Source: Mesorhizobium qingshengii
Lineage (GTDB): Bacteria > Pseudomonadota > Alphaproteobacteria > Rhizobiales > Rhizobiaceae
Direction: 5' to 3'
Length of the DNA: 64,000 nt
Assembly: GCF_027563465.1 (NCBI RefSeq)
Contig: NZ_JAPFQA010000007.1
Location: 62,001 to 126,000, forward strand
Position 1 is the stretch's first letter. The number at the start of each line of letters is the position of its first letter. A program made the translations under genes and the position numbers. Below are positions 17,718-29,611 of the stretch, in pieces. The notes below the pieces were generated by a model. The model ran no database searches, had not been told where the DNA came from, and saw nothing but the letters and a program-made list of their open reading frames with translations.

Positions 17718-19154
17718 CTAGAAAAAGGTCTTGGCGGCGGCTTCGGCATAGGTGCCGATCGGACCGCCGATCAGCACGTAGAACAGCACGAAGGCGCCGG
17801 AGACGCCGAGCACGAGGCGCAGTTCACTGGCCATCGGCACGAAACCGCCGACCGGTTCGTCGAACCACATGATCTTGATGATGCGCAGATAGTAGTAGGC
17901 GCCCACCACCGAGGCCAGCACGCCAATGATCGCCAGCGCGTAGAGGTTGGCATTGATGGCGGCGAGGAACACGTACCATTTCCCCCAGAAGCCGGCGAGC
18001 GGCGGAATGCCGGCCAGCGAGAACATCAGGATGGTGAGGATCGTCGCCATGATCGGATTGGTCGACGACAGGCCGGCCAGATCGCTGATCTGCTCGACAT
18101 TGCCTTCCTTGCGCCGCATGGCGAGGATGAAGGCGAAAGTGCCGAGCGTCATCACCAGGTAGATCAGCATGTAGATGGCAACGCCACGCACGCCGGCCTG
18201 GCTGTTGGCGGCAAGACCGACCAGCGCGTAGCCCATATGGCCGATGGAGGAATAGGCCATCAGCCGCTTGATGTTGGTCTGGCCGATGGCGGCGAAAGCG
18301 CCGAGCGCCATCGAGGCGATGGAGATGAAGACGATGATCTGCTGCCAGTCGGCGGCGATCGGCTTGAACGCGCCCATGGTGACGCGCACGATCAGCGCCA
18401 TCGCCGCCATCTTGGGTGCCGCCGCCAGGAAGGCCGTTACCGGCGTCGGCGCGCCCTCATAGACGTCGGGCGTCCACATATGGAACGGCACCGCCGAGAT
18501 CTTGAAGGCAAGGCCGGCCAGCACGAAGACGAGGCCGAAGACAAGACCAAGCTGGCGCTCGCCGCTGCCCAGCGCCGTGGCGATCTCTTGGAAACCGGTG
18601 TTGCCGGTGTAACCATAGACCAGGCTGATGCCATAGAGCAGCATGCCCGACGACAGCGCGCCGAGAACGAAGTACTTCAGGCCGGCCTCGGTCGAACGCA
18701 GATTGTCGCGGTTGATCGCCGCCAGCACATAGATTGCCAGCGATTGCAGTTCGAGGCCGAGATAGAGCCCGATCATGCCGTTGGCCGAGATCATCAGCAT
18801 CATGCCGAGCGTGCAGAGCAGGATCAGCACCGGGTATTCGAACTTGTCGAAATGCTCCGACTTGGCAAAGCGCATCGACATGACCAGCGTCACAGCCGAA
18901 CCGATCAGCGCCAGCACCTTCATGAAACGGGCGAAGGAATCCTGGATGAAGGCGTTGCCATAGGCGCTGCCCTGCCCCGTGTAAAAGATCAGCCAGGCGC
19001 CAGCGATCACCAGCACGGCGACGGCAAGGCCGGTCACGGTGTTGGCGGTGTTGGCGCGCGAATAGGCACCGACCATCAGCAGCGCCAGCGCGCCGATGGC
19101 AAGGATCAGCTCTGGCGTCGAAAGCGACAGGCTGGAGAGAAGGTCCGGCGTCAT
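17718..19154 (-). CDS. nuoN: NADH-quinone oxidoreductase subunit N
   Basis: This 478-residue antiporter-like subunit of complex I has about fourteen membrane helices. Family landmarks are [42 protein letters not shown] (the conserved P-FH-W-PD proton-channel motif) and [20 protein letters not shown], with the helix-breaking Lys. It forms one of the proton channels of the membrane arm. The ATG at 19154 is chosen, with AGGGG upstream; a TTG three codons earlier is possible. It is the last nuo gene in the operon, 18 bp after nuoM and 5 bp before birA. Confidence 0.95.
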   Translation of the reverse strand: MTPDLLSSLSLSTPELILAIGALALLMVGAYSRANTANTVTGLAVAVLVIAGAWLIFYTGQGSAYGNAFIQDSFARFMKVLALIGSAVTLVMSMRFAKSEHFDKFEYPVLILLCTLGMMLMISANGMIGLYLGLELQSLAIYVLAAINRDNLRSTEAGLKYFVLGALSSGMLLYGISLVYGYTGNTGFQEIATALGSGERQLGLVFGLVFVLAGLAFKISAVPFHMWTPDVYEGAPTPVTAFLAAAPKMAAMALIVRVTMGAFKPIAADWQQIIVFISIASMALGAFAAIGQTNIKRLMAYSSIGHMGYALVGLAANSQAGVRGVAIYMLIYLVMTLGTFAFILAMRRKEGNVEQISDLAGLSSTNPIMATILTILMFSLAGIPPLAGFWGKWYVFLAAINANLYALAIIGVLASVVGAYYYLRIIKIMWFDEPVGGFVPMASELRLVLGVSGAFVLFYVLIGGPIGTYAEAAAKTFF

Positions 19155-19172
19155 GGTTCGCAAAACCCCTGG

Positions 19173-20678
19173 TCAGTTCGCCGCCGCGGTCTGCGCGGCG
19201 CCGATGGATGCAGTGACATTGGTGACGAGCGACTTGACCGATTCGGCCGTCGCGTCGAAGACCGGTGCGGGATAGACGCCGAAGAAGATGACCAGCACGA
19301 CCAGCGGATAGATGATGACCTTCTCGCGCGTCGACAGGTCGAGCAGGCCCTTCAGGCTGTCCTTGGTCAACGCGCCGAAGATCACCCGGCGATAGAGCCA
19401 CAACGCGTAGGCGGCCGACAGGATGACGCCGGTGGCGGCGAAGAACGCCACCCAGGTGTTGACCCGGAACACGCCGAGCATGGTCAGGAACTCGCCGATG
19501 AAGCCGCTGGTGCCGGGCAGACCGACATTGGCCATGGTGAAGATCAGGAACACGGTGGCGTATTTCGGCATGTTGTTGACCAGGCCGCCATAGGCGGCGA
19601 TCTCACGCGTGTGCATGCGGTCATAGATGACGCCGACGCACAGGAACAGCGCGCCGGAGACGAGGCCGTGGCTGAGCATCTGGAAGATGGCGCCCTGCAC
19701 GCCTTCCTGGTTCATGGCGAAGATGCCCATGGTGACGAAGCCCATATGGGCCACCGACGAATAGGCGATCAGCTTCTTCATGTCCTCCTGCATCAGCGCC
19801 ACCAGCGAGGTGTAGATGATGGCGACGACCGACAGCGCGAAGACCAGCGGCGCGAACATTTCGGACGCCAGCGGGAACATCGGCAGCGAGAAGCGCAGGA
19901 AGCCGTACCCTCCCATCTTCAAGAGGATGGCGGCCAGAATGACCGAACCGGCCGTCGGCGCCTCGACGTGCGCGTCCGGCAGCCAGGTGTGCACCGGCCA
20001 CATCGGCATCTTCACCGCGAAGGAGGCGAAGAAGGCGAGCCACAGCCATGTCTGCATGTTGGCCGGGAAGTTGTGCGTCAGAAGCGTCGGGATATCCGTC
20101 GTTCCGGACTGATAGAACATCGCCATGATGGCGAGCAGCATCAGCACCGAACCGGCCAGCGTATAGAGGAAGAACTTGAACGAGGCATAGACGCGCCGCT
20201 TGCCGCCCCAGACGCCGATGATGATGAACATCGGGATCAGGCCGGCTTCGAAGAAGACGTAGAACAGCACGATATCCAGCGCGCAGAACACGCCGATCAT
20301 CAGCGTCTCGAGCAGCAGGAAGGCGATCATGTAGGCCTTGACGCGCTTCTCGATCGATTCCCACGACGCCAGGATGCAGAGCGGCATCAGGAACGTCGTC
20401 AGGATGACGAACAGCATGGAAATGCCGTCGACGCCCATGTGGTAGGAGATGCCGGAGTCGAGCCAGGCGACCTTCTCGACGAACTGGAAGCCGGGCTGCG
20501 AATTGTCGAAGCCGGTCCAGATGAACAGCGAGATGATGAAGGTGAACGTCGTCGTCAACAGCGCGATGGCGCGGATGTTGCGGCGCGCGTTTTCGCTGTC
20601 ATCGTTGATGAACAGGATGAGCAGCACACCAACCAACGGCAGGAAGGTGACCAGCGAGAGGATTGGCCAGGCGGTCAT
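19173..20678 (-). CDS. nuoM: NADH-quinone oxidoreductase subunit M
   Basis: This 501-residue proton-pumping subunit of the complex I membrane arm shares the antiporter fold with NuoL and NuoN. It shows the NuoM signatures [20 protein letters not shown] in helix 4 (with a lumenal/glutamate region just before), [27 protein letters not shown] text in the middle ([10 protein letters not shown]), and [19 protein letters not shown]. Several lysines in the hydrophobic core mark the half-channels. The start overlaps the nuoL stop by one base, consistent with tight translational coupling. Confidence 0.96.
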   Translation of the reverse strand: MTAWPILSLVTFLPLVGVLLILFINDDSENARRNIRAIALLTTTFTFIISLFIWTGFDNSQPGFQFVEKVAWLDSGISYHMGVDGISMLFVILTTFLMPLCILASWESIEKRVKAYMIAFLLLETLMIGVFCALDIVLFYVFFEAGLIPMFIIIGVWGGKRRVYASFKFFLYTLAGSVLMLLAIMAMFYQSGTTDIPTLLTHNFPANMQTWLWLAFFASFAVKMPMWPVHTWLPDAHVEAPTAGSVILAAILLKMGGYGFLRFSLPMFPLASEMFAPLVFALSVVAIIYTSLVALMQEDMKKLIAYSSVAHMGFVTMGIFAMNQEGVQGAIFQMLSHGLVSGALFLCVGVIYDRMHTREIAAYGGLVNNMPKYATVFLIFTMANVGLPGTSGFIGEFLTMLGVFRVNTWVAFFAATGVILSAAYALWLYRRVIFGALTKDSLKGLLDLSTREKVIIYPLVVLVIFFGVYPAPVFDATAESVKSLVTNVTASIGAAQTAAAN

Positions 20679-22651
20679 CAGAGCATCATCCAGGTGACGA
20701 GTGCGGCAACGCCGATCAGCATGGCGAAGGCATAGTGGTAAAGGTAGCCGGTCTGCAGCTTGACGACGCGGTTGGTGACATCGACGACACGTGCCGAAAT
20801 GCCATCCGGACCAAGACCGTCAATGACGGTGCCATCGCCGGTCTTCCACAGGAAATGGCCGAGGCGCTTTGCGGGCCGCACGAACAGGAAGTCGTAGAGC
20901 TCGTCGAAATACCATTTGTTGAGCAGGAAGGCGTAGAGCCCGCGATGCTGCGCGGCGAGGTTCACCGGCATTTCCGGCGAGCGGATGTAGAACTTCCAGG
21001 CCAGCGCGAAGCCGATCAGCATGGCGATGAAGGGCGACAGCTCGACCCACAGCGGCAGTTCGTGGATCTCGTGCAGGATGTGGTTGTCCGGCAGCGTGAA
21101 CAGCGACGCCTTCCAGAACTCGGCATAGCCCTCGCCGATGAAGGCGCCGTGGAAGATGATGCCGGCAAACAGCGCGCCGGCGGCCAGGATGAACAGCGGC
21201 ACCAGCATCACCGGCGGCGATTCGTGGACATGGTGCATCACCTCGTGGCTTGCCCGCGGCTTGCCGTGGAAGGTCATGAAGATCAGCCGCCAGGAGTAGA
21301 AGGAGGTGAAACAGGCGGCGATGACCAGGGCCACGAAGGCGAGGCCGGCAACCGAATTGTGGCCGGCAAAGGCGCTCCCGATGATGGCATCCTTGGAGAA
21401 GAAGCCGGCGGTGCCGATGACCGTCACCGGAATGCCGACGCCGGTCAGCGCCAGCGTGCCGATCACCATCATCCAGTAGGTGGTCGGGATCAGCTTCCGC
21501 AGGCCGCCCATCTTGCGCATGTCCTGCTCGTCGGAGACGGCATGGATCACCGAGCCCGAGCCGAGGAACAGCAGCGCCTTGAAGAAGGCATGCGTGAACA
21601 GGTGGAAGATCGCCGCGCCATAGGCGCCGACGCCGAGCGCGACGAACATGTAGCCGAGCTGCGAGCAGGTCGAATAGGCGATGACGCGCTTGATGTCGTT
21701 CTGGACGAGACCGACGGTCGCCGCGAAGAAGGCGGTGAAGGCGCCGATGAAGGTCACGACCGTCAGCGCCGAATGCGACAGCTCGAACAGCGGCGACAGG
21801 CGCGCCAGCATGAACACGCCAGCCGTCACCATGGTGGCGGCATGGATCAGCGCGGACACCGGCGTCGGGCCCTCCATGGCGTCCGGCAGCCAGGTGTGCA
21901 GCGGCACCTGCGCCGACTTGCCCATCGCGCCCATGAACAGCAGCAGGCAGACGACGGTCATTGCCGCCTGCTTGTCCAGCGCATGGCCGAGGAAGGTCAG
22001 CACGGCAGCACCCTGCGGGGCGCCTTCGGCGGGGATGAACGTCGCCGCATTGGCGAAGATGGTGCCGAGATTGACCGAGCCGAACAGCACGAACAGGCCG
22101 AATATGCCGAGCGCGAAGCCGAAATCGCCGACGCGGTTGACGACGAAGGCCTTGATGGCGGCGGCGTTGGCCGACGGCTTCTTGTACCAGAAACCAATCA
22201 GCAGGTAAGAAGCGAGGCCCACCCCTTCCCAGCCGAAGAACATCTGCACCAGATTGTCGGCCGTCACCAGCATCAGCATGGCGAAGGTGAACAGCGACAG
22301 ATAGGCGAAGAAGCGCGGCCGGTTCGGATCGTGGTGCATGTAGCCGATCGAATAGATGTGAACCAGCGCCGACACGGTGTTGACCACCACCAGCATCACC
22401 ACCGTCAGCGTGTCGATCCTCAGCGCCCAGGATGCTTCGAGCCCGCCGGACTGGATCCAGCGCAGCACCGGTACGGTGAACACCTCGCCATGGCCGAAGC
22501 CGACGCTGAAGAAGGCGATCCACGACAGCACCGCCGCGATCACCAGGAAACCGGAGGTGATGTATTCGGACGCCTTGGCGCCGAGCGACGTGCCGAACAG
22601 GCCGACGATCAGGAAGCCGAGCAGTGGAAGGAAGACGATGGCCTGGTACAT
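20678..22651 (-). CDS. nuoL: NADH-quinone oxidoreductase subunit L
   Basis: At 657 residues this is the largest antiporter-like subunit of complex I, at the distal end of the membrane arm. It includes [19 protein letters not shown] (helix 5 with the key Glu), [20 protein letters not shown] (channel motif) and [20 protein letters not shown]. The C-terminal part supplies the long amphipathic lateral helix that runs along NuoM and NuoN. The length is normal for the family. It lies 11 bp downstream of nuoK on the same transcript. Confidence 0.96.
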   Translation of the reverse strand: MYQAIVFLPLLGFLIVGLFGTSLGAKASEYITSGFLVIAAVLSWIAFFSVGFGHGEVFTVPVLRWIQSGGLEASWALRIDTLTVVMLVVVNTVSALVHIYSIGYMHHDPNRPRFFAYLSLFTFAMLMLVTADNLVQMFFGWEGVGLASYLLIGFWYKKPSANAAAIKAFVVNRVGDFGFALGIFGLFVLFGSVNLGTIFANAATFIPAEGAPQGAAVLTFLGHALDKQAAMTVVCLLLFMGAMGKSAQVPLHTWLPDAMEGPTPVSALIHAATMVTAGVFMLARLSPLFELSHSALTVVTFIGAFTAFFAATVGLVQNDIKRVIAYSTCSQLGYMFVALGVGAYGAAIFHLFTHAFFKALLFLGSGSVIHAVSDEQDMRKMGGLRKLIPTTYWMMVIGTLALTGVGIPVTVIGTAGFFSKDAIIGSAFAGHNSVAGLAFVALVIAACFTSFYSWRLIFMTFHGKPRASHEVMHHVHESPPVMLVPLFILAAGALFAGIIFHGAFIGEGYAEFWKASLFTLPDNHILHEIHELPLWVELSPFIAMLIGFALAWKFYIRSPEMPVNLAAQHRGLYAFLLNKWYFDELYDFLFVRPAKRLGHFLWKTGDGTVIDGLGPDGISARVVDVTNRVVKLQTGYLYHYAFAMLIGVAALVTWMML

Positions 22652-22661
22652 GGTGGTTCCG

Positions 22662-22970
22662 TCAACCCTTCATCATGTTCACGTCTTCGACCGCGATCGA
22701 GCCGCGGTTGCGGAAGAAGACGACGAGAATGGCAAGTCCGATGGCAGCCTCGGCGGCCGCGACCGTCAGCACGAACAGCGCGAACACCTGGCCGACCAGA
22801 TCGCCGAGCGAGGCCGAGAAGGCGACGAAGTTGATGTTGACCGCAAGCAGGATCAGCTCGATCGACATCAGGATGACGATGACGTTCTTGCGGTTAAGGA
22901 AGATGCCGAACACGCCGAGCGTGAACAGGATCGCCGATACGGTCAGATAATGCGCGATGCCGACAACCAT
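22662..22970 (-). CDS. nuoK: NADH-quinone oxidoreductase subunit K
   Basis: This 102-residue, three-helix subunit of the complex I membrane arm includes the two conserved intramembrane glutamates: one in [20 protein letters not shown] and one in [20 protein letters not shown]. These residues carry protons between the quinone site and the antiporter subunits. The size matches the family exactly. It starts one base before the end of the nuoJ spacer (nuoJ stop at 22972), so both are coupled. Confidence 0.96.
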   Translation of the reverse strand: MVVGIAHYLTVSAILFTLGVFGIFLNRKNVIVILMSIELILLAVNINFVAFSASLGDLVGQVFALFVLTVAAAEAAIGLAILVVFFRNRGSIAVEDVNMMKG

Positions 22971-22971
22971 C

Positions 22972-23592
22972 TCAGAGTCCCTCGCCCGTCTTGACCTTGC
23001 GGATTTCCATGCCGGTCGCCGGCGTGCGGCCGACCTGGGCTGCGATCGACTGCCGCTTGACCCCTTCCTTGTGGCGCAGCGTCAGCACGATGGCGCCGAT
23101 CATGGCGACCAGCAGGATGAGGCCCGAAATCTGGAAGTAGTAGAGGTAGTCCGTATAGAGGATGTCGCCGAGTGCGGCCGTGTTCGAACGCGTAGCGAGA
23201 TCCGGGATGGGTTTCGAGACCGTCGAGGCAAGCTGCGGCGCGAATGTGTAGCCGCCGAGCACGATGATCAGTTCCGCCGCCAGGATCAGCCCCACCAGCG
23301 CACCGACCGGCGCGTATTGCAGGGCGCCGCTCTTCAGTTCGGCGAAATCGACGTCGAGCATCATGACGACGAACAGGAACAGCACCATCACCGCGCCGAC
23401 ATAGACGACGAGCAGGATCATCGCCAGGAACTCGGCGCCCGTCAGCATGAACAGGCCGGCGGCGTTGAAGAAGGTCAGGATCAGGAACAGCACCGAATGC
23501 ACGGGGTTGCGCGACGAAATGACCATGAACGCCGACGCCACCGCGATAAAGGCGAAGAGGTAGAAAAAGGCCGCCTCTAGTCCACTCAACAT
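22972..23592 (-). CDS. nuoJ: NADH-quinone oxidoreductase subunit J
   Basis: This 206-residue, five-helix membrane subunit of complex I includes the conserved [21 protein letters not shown] segment (Y and G form the pi-bulge helix TM3) and [20 protein letters not shown] in helix 2. The ATG at 23592 begins the family match; the open frame continues upstream through the hairpin region but that part is not protein-like. Unlike every other junction in this operon, 238 bp separate it from nuoI, and that gap contains two perfect hairpins. Confidence 0.94.
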   Translation of the reverse strand: MLSGLEAAFFYLFAFIAVASAFMVISSRNPVHSVLFLILTFFNAAGLFMLTGAEFLAMILLVVYVGAVMVLFLFVVMMLDVDFAELKSGALQYAPVGALVGLILAAELIIVLGGYTFAPQLASTVSKPIPDLATRSNTAALGDILYTDYLYYFQISGLILLVAMIGAIVLTLRHKEGVKRQSIAAQVGRTPATGMEIRKVKTGEGL

Positions 23593-23686
23593 GGGGTTCC
23601 CCCGGGTTCCTGTCCGAACATGACGCTCGCGTCCTGCCCGATCTTGCTTGCCGCCGCCTCCGGTCGGCAAGTTTCGTTGTGTCCTA

Positions 23687-23734
23687 GCCCATGTTCCGAT
23701 CGGGTTGAAAGACCCGATCGACAGAAACATGGGC
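23687..23734. repeat. Perfect hairpin 1 in the nuoJ-nuoI gap
   Basis: Outer arms GCCCATGTT/AACATGGGC (9 bp) and inner arms GATCGGGT/ACCCGATC (8 bp) stack into one long stem with small internal loops. It lies in the only large gap inside the nuo operon. There is no T-tract on either side, so it is not an intrinsic terminator. Confidence 0.75.
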
Positions 23735-23748
23735 CACTGTGAATTCCG

Positions 23749-23794
23749 GAGGATGATCTGGTCCGAAAAGTCTGCAACTTTCGGGATCATCCTC
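23749..23794. repeat. Perfect hairpin 2 in the nuoJ-nuoI gap
   Basis: Ten-base arms GAGGATGATC and GATCATCCTC enclose a second stem, CCGAAAAGT with ACTTTCGG. The inner CCGAAAAGT ties it to the dispersed repeats at 4901, 49157 and 54985. Together with hairpin 1 it forms a tandem pair 14 bp apart. Confidence 0.75.
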
Positions 23795-23830
23795 TGGACG
23801 AGGCCCCTCGCCCCGTCCATGCGTCAAATA

Positions 23831-24322
23831 TCAGCGATACGGCGAGTCCAGCGAGATGTTGCGCGCCAGTTCGCGCTCCCACCGGTCGCCATTCGCCAAC
23901 AGCCTGTCCTTGTCGTAGTAGAGTTCCTCGCGCGTCTCCGTCGCGAATTCGAAATTCGGCCCTTCGACGATGGCGTCGACCGGGCAGGCCTCCTGGCAGA
24001 AGCCGCAATAGATGCACTTCACCATGTCGATGTCGTAACGCACCGTGCGGCGCGTGCCGTCATTGCGGCGCGGGCCGGCCTCGATGGTGATCGCTTGGGC
24101 CGGGCAGATCGCCTCGCACAATTTGCAGGCAATGCAACGTTCCTCGCCGTTGGGGTAGCGGCGCAAGGCGTGCTCGCCACGAAAGCGCGGGCTGGTCGGC
24201 CCCTTCTCGTGCGGATAGTTGATCGTTTCCTTTGGCGCGAAGAACTGGCGCATCGACAGGAAGAAGGCGCTGACGAAATCCTGCAGCAGCAGCGATTTTG
24301 CGGCCTGGGACAGAGCGGACAT
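23831..24322 (-). CDS. nuoI: NADH-quinone oxidoreductase subunit I
   Basis: This 163-residue ferredoxin-like subunit carries clusters N6a and N6b of the peripheral arm. Two complete 4Fe-4S motifs are visible: [16 protein letters not shown] and [19 protein letters not shown]. The N-terminal amphipathic stretch ([20 protein letters not shown]) anchors it to the membrane arm. The ATG at 24322 shares a base with the nuoH stop (TGATG). Confidence 0.96.
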   Translation of the reverse strand: MSALSQAAKSLLLQDFVSAFFLSMRQFFAPKETINYPHEKGPTSPRFRGEHALRRYPNGEERCIACKLCEAICPAQAITIEAGPRRNDGTRRTVRYDIDMVKCIYCGFCQEACPVDAIVEGPNFEFATETREELYYDKDRLLANGDRWERELARNISLDSPYR

Positions 24323-25365
24323 CACGCAAACCCCGTGATCTTGAGGAAGGCTGCGGTGGCGACCACCATGAACAGCGAAATCGGCAGGAACACTTTCCAG
24401 CCGAGCCGCATCAGCTGGTCGTAGCGGTAGCGCGGCACGAACGCCTTCACCATGGAGATGCCGAAGAACACGAAGCAGACTTTCAGCACGAACCAGATGA
24501 CGCCCGGCACCCAGGTGAACGGCGCGAAGTCGAAGGGCGGCAGCCAGCCGCCGAGGAACAGGATGGTGGCCAGCGCACACATCAGCACGATGGCGACATA
24601 CTCGCCGAGGAAGAACAGCAGGAACGGCGTCGATGAATATTCGACCATGTGGCCGGCGACCAGTTCCGATTCGGCTTCGACAAGGTCGAAAGGCGGGCGA
24701 TTCGTCTCGGCCAGCGCCGAGATGAAGAAGATGATGAACATCGGGAACAATGCCAGCCAGTTCCAGTCGAGGAAGGTGTTGGGCAGGCCAAGCCGCGTGC
24801 CGAGCCCGTCATGCTGCGACAGCACGATGTCGGACAGGTTGAGCGAGCCGGCGGTGAGCAGCACGGTGACGATGACGAAGCCAATCGAGACTTCGTAGGA
24901 CACCATCTGCGCCGCGGAACGCAGCGCGCCGAGGAATGGATATTTCGAATTGGACGCCCAGCCGCCCATGATCACGCCATAGACCTCGAGCGAGGAGATG
25001 GCGAAAACATAAAGAATGCCGACATTGATGTTGGCGATCGCCCAGCCCTGACTGACCGGAATGACCGCCCAGGCCGAGATCGCCAGCACCGCGGACACCA
25101 GCGGTGCCAGCAGGAAGACGCCCTTGTTGGCGCCGGACGGGATGATCGGTTCCTTGAAGACGAACTTCAGCAGGTCGGCGAAGGCTTGCAGCGTGCCCCA
25201 GGGGCCGACGACGTTCGGACCGCGGCGCAGCTGCACCGCCGCCCATATCTTGCGGTCGGCGTAGAGGATGTAGGCGACGAAGACCAGCAGCACGACGATC
25301 AGCACGACCGACTTGAGAAGGATCAGCAGCGCCGGCAGCACGTAGAAGGAGAAGAAGGTGTCCAT
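24322..25365 (-). CDS. nuoH: NADH-quinone oxidoreductase subunit H
   Basis: This 347-residue membrane subunit forms the quinone-binding pocket at the junction of the two arms. Diagnostic stretches are [23 protein letters not shown]-type text (the ERK-R-GPN loop), [20 protein letters not shown] and the acidic loop [19 protein letters not shown]. About eight helices are present and the length is normal. It lies 2 bp from the nuoG stop. Confidence 0.96.
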   Translation of the reverse strand: MDTFFSFYVLPALLILLKSVVLIVVLLVFVAYILYADRKIWAAVQLRRGPNVVGPWGTLQAFADLLKFVFKEPIIPSGANKGVFLLAPLVSAVLAISAWAVIPVSQGWAIANINVGILYVFAISSLEVYGVIMGGWASNSKYPFLGALRSAAQMVSYEVSIGFVIVTVLLTAGSLNLSDIVLSQHDGLGTRLGLPNTFLDWNWLALFPMFIIFFISALAETNRPPFDLVEAESELVAGHMVEYSSTPFLLFFLGEYVAIVLMCALATILFLGGWLPPFDFAPFTWVPGVIWFVLKVCFVFFGISMVKAFVPRYRYDQLMRLGWKVFLPISLFMVVATAAFLKITGFA

Positions 25366-25367
25366 GC

Positions 25368-27449
25368 TTATTCCGCCGCCTGCTTGAAGCCGCTCTTGGC
25401 CAGCGCCGAGCATTCCGCCATCACGGCCGATGCCCGCGCGATCGGGTTGGTCAGGTAGAAATCCTTGACCGGCGAGGTGAAGGTGCCCTTGTTCAGCCGC
25501 CCGCCGAGCTTCGCCACCCTGGCGATGTCCTCGGCATTGCCGGCCGCGACCTGGTCGATGCGGGCCAGATGCGGATACTCGCCGTAGAGCTTGGCGCGCA
25601 GCTGCGGCAGCGAATCGAACGGCAGCTTCTTGCCCAGCACATCCGACAGCGCCCTGACGATCGCCCAGTCTTCGCGGGCATCGCCGGGTGCGAAGCCAGC
25701 GCGGTTGGTCTGCTGCACGCGGCCTTCGGTGTTGACATAAGTGCCCGACTTTTCGGTGTAGGCAGCGCCCGGCAGGATGACGTTGGCGCGGTGCGCTCCG
25801 GCGTCGCCATGGGTGCCGATATAGACCACGAAGGCGCCACCGGTCTTGCCCATGTCGATCTCGTCGGCGCCGAGCAGGAACAGCACGTCCATCTCGCCCA
25901 GCATGCCGGCAACGCTCTTGCCGCCCTCGCCCGGCACGAAGCCGAGATCAAGACCGCCGACGCGCCCAGCCGCGTTGTGCAGCACGGCAAAGCCGTTCCA
26001 GTCCGCCCTTGCGGCGTTGACGGCCGTGCTAAGCTTCGCCGCCTGGCCGAGCACGGCGGCACCATCGGCGCGTGCCAACGCGCCCTGGCCGACGATGATC
26101 AGCGGATGCGTCGCCTTCTTCAGCGTCTGGAAGAACTTGCCATTGCCGTCGGCCAGATCCTTGAGCGAATCCGGCCCGGCACCCAGCTGTTCATACTCGT
26201 AGCGCGTGTCGCCGATATCGCCGATGACGCCGACCGGCAGGTTGCCAACCCGCCAGCGCTTGCGGATGCGGGCATTGAGCACGGAGGCTTCATAGCGCGG
26301 ATTGGCGCCGATGATCAGCACCGCGTCGGCCTGCTCGATGCCTTCGATGGTCGGGTTGAAGATGTAGCTGGCCCGGCCGAGCGCCGGATCGAGTGCCGCC
26401 CCGTCCTGACGACAGTCGGTGTTCTTCGAACCAAGCGAAGCCATCAGCAGCTTCAGCGCGTAGATTTCCTCGACCGCGGCGAGATCGCCGGATATGGCGC
26501 CGATCTTGTCGGGTGCCGCCTTCGATACCGCGTCCTTGATCGCCGAAAAAGCCTCGGCCCAGCTCGCGGGAACCAGCTTGCCGTCCTTGCGCACATAGGG
26601 GCGGTCGAGGCGCTGCGTGCGCAGACCGTCCCAGATGAAGCGGGTCTTGTCGGAGATCCACTCCTCGTTCACCTGCTCGTTAACGCGCGGCAGGATGCGC
26701 ATCACTTCGCGGCCCCGGCTGTCGACACGGATCGCCGAGCCGACGGCGTCCATCACGTCGATGGATTCGGTCTTGCTCAGCTCCCACGGCCGCGCCTGGA
26801 AGGCGAACGGCTTCGAGGTCAGCGCGCCGACGGGGCAAAGGTCGATGACGTTGCCCTGCAGCTCCGAGGTCATCGCCTGTTCGAGGTAGGTGGTGATCTC
26901 GGCATCCTCGCCGCGGCCGATCAGGCCGAGCTCGGAGATGCCGGCGACCTCGGTGGTGAAGCGGACGCAGCGCGTGCAATGGATGCAGCGGTTCATCACC
27001 GTCTTGACCAACGGGCCGATATACTTGTCTTCGACAGCGCGCTTGTTCTCTTTATAGCGCGAGGAATCGACGCCAAAGGCCATCGCCTGGTCCTGCAGGT
27101 CGCACTCGCCGCCCTGGTCGCAGATCGGGCAATCCAGCGGATGGTTGATCAGCAGGAATTCCATCACGCCTTCGCGGGCCTTCTTGACCATCGGCGTGTT
27201 GGTGAAGATTTCCGGCGGCTCGCCATTTGGGCCGGGACGCAGGTCGCGCACGCCCATGGCGCAGGAGGCCTGCGGCTTGGGCGGCCCGCCCTTCACCTCG
27301 ACCAGGCACATGCGGCAGTTGCCGGCGATCGACAGCCGCTCATGGAAGCAGAAGCGCGGCACTTCCGCGCCTGCGTCCTCGGCCGCCTGCAGCAGCGTAT
27401 AGTGGTCGGGTACAGTGATCTCTTTCCCGTCGACCTTGAGCTTTGCCAT
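25368..27449 (-). CDS. nuoG: NADH-quinone oxidoreductase subunit G
   Basis: This 693-residue peripheral-arm subunit binds iron-sulfur clusters N1b, N4 and N5. The N-terminal 2Fe-2S ferredoxin domain has [19 protein letters not shown]; the His-Cys N5 motif is in [19 protein letters not shown]; the N4 motif is [17 protein letters not shown] degenerate molybdopterin-oxidoreductase domain follows, with no cofactor role, as in mitochondrial NDUFS1. There is no N7 cluster motif, typical for alphaproteobacteria. The ATG at 27449 is used; an upstream in-frame start adds only ten arginine-rich residues. Confidence 0.96.
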   Translation of the reverse strand: MAKLKVDGKEITVPDHYTLLQAAEDAGAEVPRFCFHERLSIAGNCRMCLVEVKGGPPKPQASCAMGVRDLRPGPNGEPPEIFTNTPMVKKAREGVMEFLLINHPLDCPICDQGGECDLQDQAMAFGVDSSRYKENKRAVEDKYIGPLVKTVMNRCIHCTRCVRFTTEVAGISELGLIGRGEDAEITTYLEQAMTSELQGNVIDLCPVGALTSKPFAFQARPWELSKTESIDVMDAVGSAIRVDSRGREVMRILPRVNEQVNEEWISDKTRFIWDGLRTQRLDRPYVRKDGKLVPASWAEAFSAIKDAVSKAAPDKIGAISGDLAAVEEIYALKLLMASLGSKNTDCRQDGAALDPALGRASYIFNPTIEGIEQADAVLIIGANPRYEASVLNARIRKRWRVGNLPVGVIGDIGDTRYEYEQLGAGPDSLKDLADGNGKFFQTLKKATHPLIIVGQGALARADGAAVLGQAAKLSTAVNAARADWNGFAVLHNAAGRVGGLDLGFVPGEGGKSVAGMLGEMDVLFLLGADEIDMGKTGGAFVVYIGTHGDAGAHRANVILPGAAYTEKSGTYVNTEGRVQQTNRAGFAPGDAREDWAIVRALSDVLGKKLPFDSLPQLRAKLYGEYPHLARIDQVAAGNAEDIARVAKLGGRLNKGTFTSPVKDFYLTNPIARASAVMAECSALAKSGFKQAAE

Positions 27450-27522
27450 TCGCCTCAAACCCCTGCGGATTTCCCGCAATCTCTTTTTCCGGGCGCGATC
27501 GAAACCGCGTCCCGCATTTCAT

Positions 27523-28218
27523 TCACTTCTTGACGGCGAGCGCCGCCGCCTGGGCAGTCCAATCGTCGCGGCCGATGCGGCCGGAGAGCGACAGATAGTC
27601 CTCGACCCAGGCAACCTCTTCCTGCGTCCATGCCGCGATCTGGGCATACGTCCAGATGCCGAGGCCGTTCAGCACCTTCTCCAGCTTCGGGCCGACGCCC
27701 GATATCGCCTTGAGGTCCGACGGCTTCGCCGGCTTGTCCATGGCCTTGGGCTGCCTGTAATCCTCCGGCATCAACCCGGCCGGAACCGCGCCCGCCATTG
27801 GGCCGGCATCGACGACTGGCGCCGTGTCGGCTGCCTCCCTGGCGACCATGTCGGTCACATCCTGCGCGAAGGACTGGGCTTCGGCGATCAAGGTCTTGGT
27901 CGCCGCGCGCGCCTTGGAGTCGTTTCTTTCCATCTCCGACAAGCGCTCGGTGCGCGCCTCGAAGTCGTCGACAATCGGCTGCAGCAGCCGCTGCGAGGCT
28001 TCGGCCGCGCCCGAAAGCGCGCCCATCCAGACGCCGAAAGCGTGGTTGGCGAGCCCAATGCCGAGCGCCGACATGGCCGCAACGCCAGCGACAGGGTGCG
28101 CGAGAAGGTTGACGGCGCTCGCCATCTCCTTCGGCATCATCCTGGTCAGGTCCTGGTTCATCTTCTCGAGCTGGTCCAAATTGGGCATCAATGGGTGGGG
28201 TGTCGAATACGGCGCCAT
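27523..28218 (-). CDS. Complex I operon accessory protein with C-terminal helix-hairpin-helix module
   Basis: This 231-residue protein is encoded between nuoF and nuoG, a place where related rhizobia also carry an extra gene. Residues ~1-110 are helical and phasin-like (MNQDLTRMMPKEMASAVNLL, then a GALSGAAEASQRLLQPIVDD segment). A Pro/Ala linker leads to a C-terminal module of about 60 residues: DLKAISGVGPKLEKVLNGLG, then IWTYAQIAAWTQEEVAWVED. The same module ends NuoE in this operon, so both proteins are marked by a shared helix-hairpin-helix domain. It is probably a non-catalytic assembly or scaffold factor for complex I; it has no metal-binding cysteines. It is translated from the nuo message. 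Confidence 0.78.
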   Translation of the reverse strand: MAPYSTPHPLMPNLDQLEKMNQDLTRMMPKEMASAVNLLAHPVAGVAAMSALGIGLANHAFGVWMGALSGAAEASQRLLQPIVDDFEARTERLSEMERNDSKARAATKTLIAEAQSFAQDVTDMVAREAADTAPVVDAGPMAGAVPAGLMPEDYRQPKAMDKPAKPSDLKAISGVGPKLEKVLNGLGIWTYAQIAAWTQEEVAWVEDYLSLSGRIGRDDWTAQAAALAVKK

Positions 28219-28296
28219 AGATATCTCCTGGTCGTTTGTTCGTTCGCCCGCCCCGGCTTTCTCGCTTCAGGCTTTCGCCCGCATTCCCGAATTCGT

Positions 28297-29601
28297 CTAT
28301 TCCGCCGCCACCATCACCGGCTCGGCCCGATGCGCGTTGCGCGAAAACTCGTCGATCCGCCGCTCCACCTCGCCGCGGAAATGCCGCATCAGGCCCTGGA
28401 TCGGCCAGGCCGCCGCGTCGCCCAGCGCGCAGATCGTGTGGCCTTCGACCTGCTTGGTGACGTCGAGCAGCATGTCGATCTCGCGCTTCTGCGCCTCACC
28501 GCGCACCAGCCGCTCCATAACCCGCCACATCCAGCCGGTGCCTTCGCGGCACGGCGTGCACTGGCCGCAGCTCTCATGCTTGTAGAAATAGGAAAGCCGC
28601 GCGATCGCCTTCACGACATCGGTCGACTTGTCCATGACAATGACAGCCGCCGTGCCGAGGCCGGACTTGAGGTCGCGCAACGCGTCGAAATCCATCGGCG
28701 TGTCGATGATCTGCTCGGCCGGCACCAGCGGCACCGAGGCGCCGCCCGGGATGACCGCGAGCAGATTGTCCCAGCCGCCGCGAATGCCGCCGCAATGCGT
28801 CTCGATCAGCTCGCGGAACGGGATCGACATCGCCTCTTCGACGGTGCACGGGTTGTTGACGTGGCCGGAGACGCAGAACAGCTTGGTGCCGACATTGTTC
28901 GGCCGGCCGAAGGACGAGAACCAGGCGGCCCCGCGACGCAGGATAGTCGGCGCCACCGCGATCGATTCGACATTGTTGACGGTGGTCGGGCAGCCATAGA
29001 GGCCGACATTGGCCGGGAATGGCGGCTTCAGCCGGGGCTGGCCCTTCTTGCCTTCCAGGCTTTCGAGCAGCGCCGTCTCCTCGCCGCAGATATAGGCGCC
29101 GGCGCCGTGATGCATGTAGATGTCGAAGTCGTAGCCGGACGTGTTGTTCTTGCCGATCAGCTTGGCTTCGTAAGCCTCGTCGATGGCCCGCTGCAGTGCC
29201 TCGCGCTCGCGGATGAACTCGCCGCGCACATAGATGTAGGCGGCAATCGCGCCCATCGCGAAACCGGCGAGCAGCGCACCCTCGACCAGCGTGTGCGGAT
29301 CATTGCGCAGGATGTCGCGGTCCTTGCAGGTGCCGGGCTCGGATTCGTCGGCATTGATGACGAGGTAGCTCGGCCGGCCGTCGCTCTGCTTGGGCATGAA
29401 CGACCATTTCAGGCCCGTCGGGAAGCCGGCGCCGCCGCGTCCGCGCAGGCCAGACGCCTTCATCTCGTTGACGATCCAGTCGCGCCCCTTGGCAACGATG
29501 CCGGGCGTGTTGTCCCAGGCGCCGCGCGCCATCGCGCCGGCCAGCGACTTGTCGAAGAGGCCGTAGATGTTGGTGAAGATACGGTCTTTGTCCTGGAGCA
29601 T
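28297..29601 (-). CDS. nuoF: NADH-quinone oxidoreductase subunit F
   Basis: This 434-residue subunit holds FMN, the NADH site and cluster N3. Motifs in order: [20 protein letters not shown] (FMN/NADH Rossmann-like loop), [20 protein letters not shown] (FMN), [14 protein letters not shown], and [17 protein letters not shown] with three cluster cysteines plus the distal CALGDAAAW. The ATG at 29601 begins the family match and lies 10 bp after the nuoE stop. The length matches mitochondrial NDUFV1 without its presequence. Confidence 0.96.
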   Translation of the reverse strand: MLQDKDRIFTNIYGLFDKSLAGAMARGAWDNTPGIVAKGRDWIVNEMKASGLRGRGGAGFPTGLKWSFMPKQSDGRPSYLVINADESEPGTCKDRDILRNDPHTLVEGALLAGFAMGAIAAYIYVRGEFIREREALQRAIDEAYEAKLIGKNNTSGYDFDIYMHHGAGAYICGEETALLESLEGKKGQPRLKPPFPANVGLYGCPTTVNNVESIAVAPTILRRGAAWFSSFGRPNNVGTKLFCVSGHVNNPCTVEEAMSIPFRELIETHCGGIRGGWDNLLAVIPGGASVPLVPAEQIIDTPMDFDALRDLKSGLGTAAVIVMDKSTDVVKAIARLSYFYKHESCGQCTPCREGTGWMWRVMERLVRGEAQKREIDMLLDVTKQVEGHTICALGDAAAWPIQGLMRHFRGEVERRIDEFSRNAHRAEPVMVAAE

Positions 29602-29611
29602 TTTTCGTCCC

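Noticed and set aside
17691..20735. Open frame of 1014 codons on the plus strand opposite nuoN and nuoM
   Set aside because: It is antisense to two certain genes, rich in His/Asp/Gln/Arg as expected from reading GC-rich membrane genes backwards, and has no domain.
20663..22834. Open frame of 723 codons on the plus strand opposite nuoL
   Set aside because: Same explanation: an antisense shadow of a GC-rich gene.
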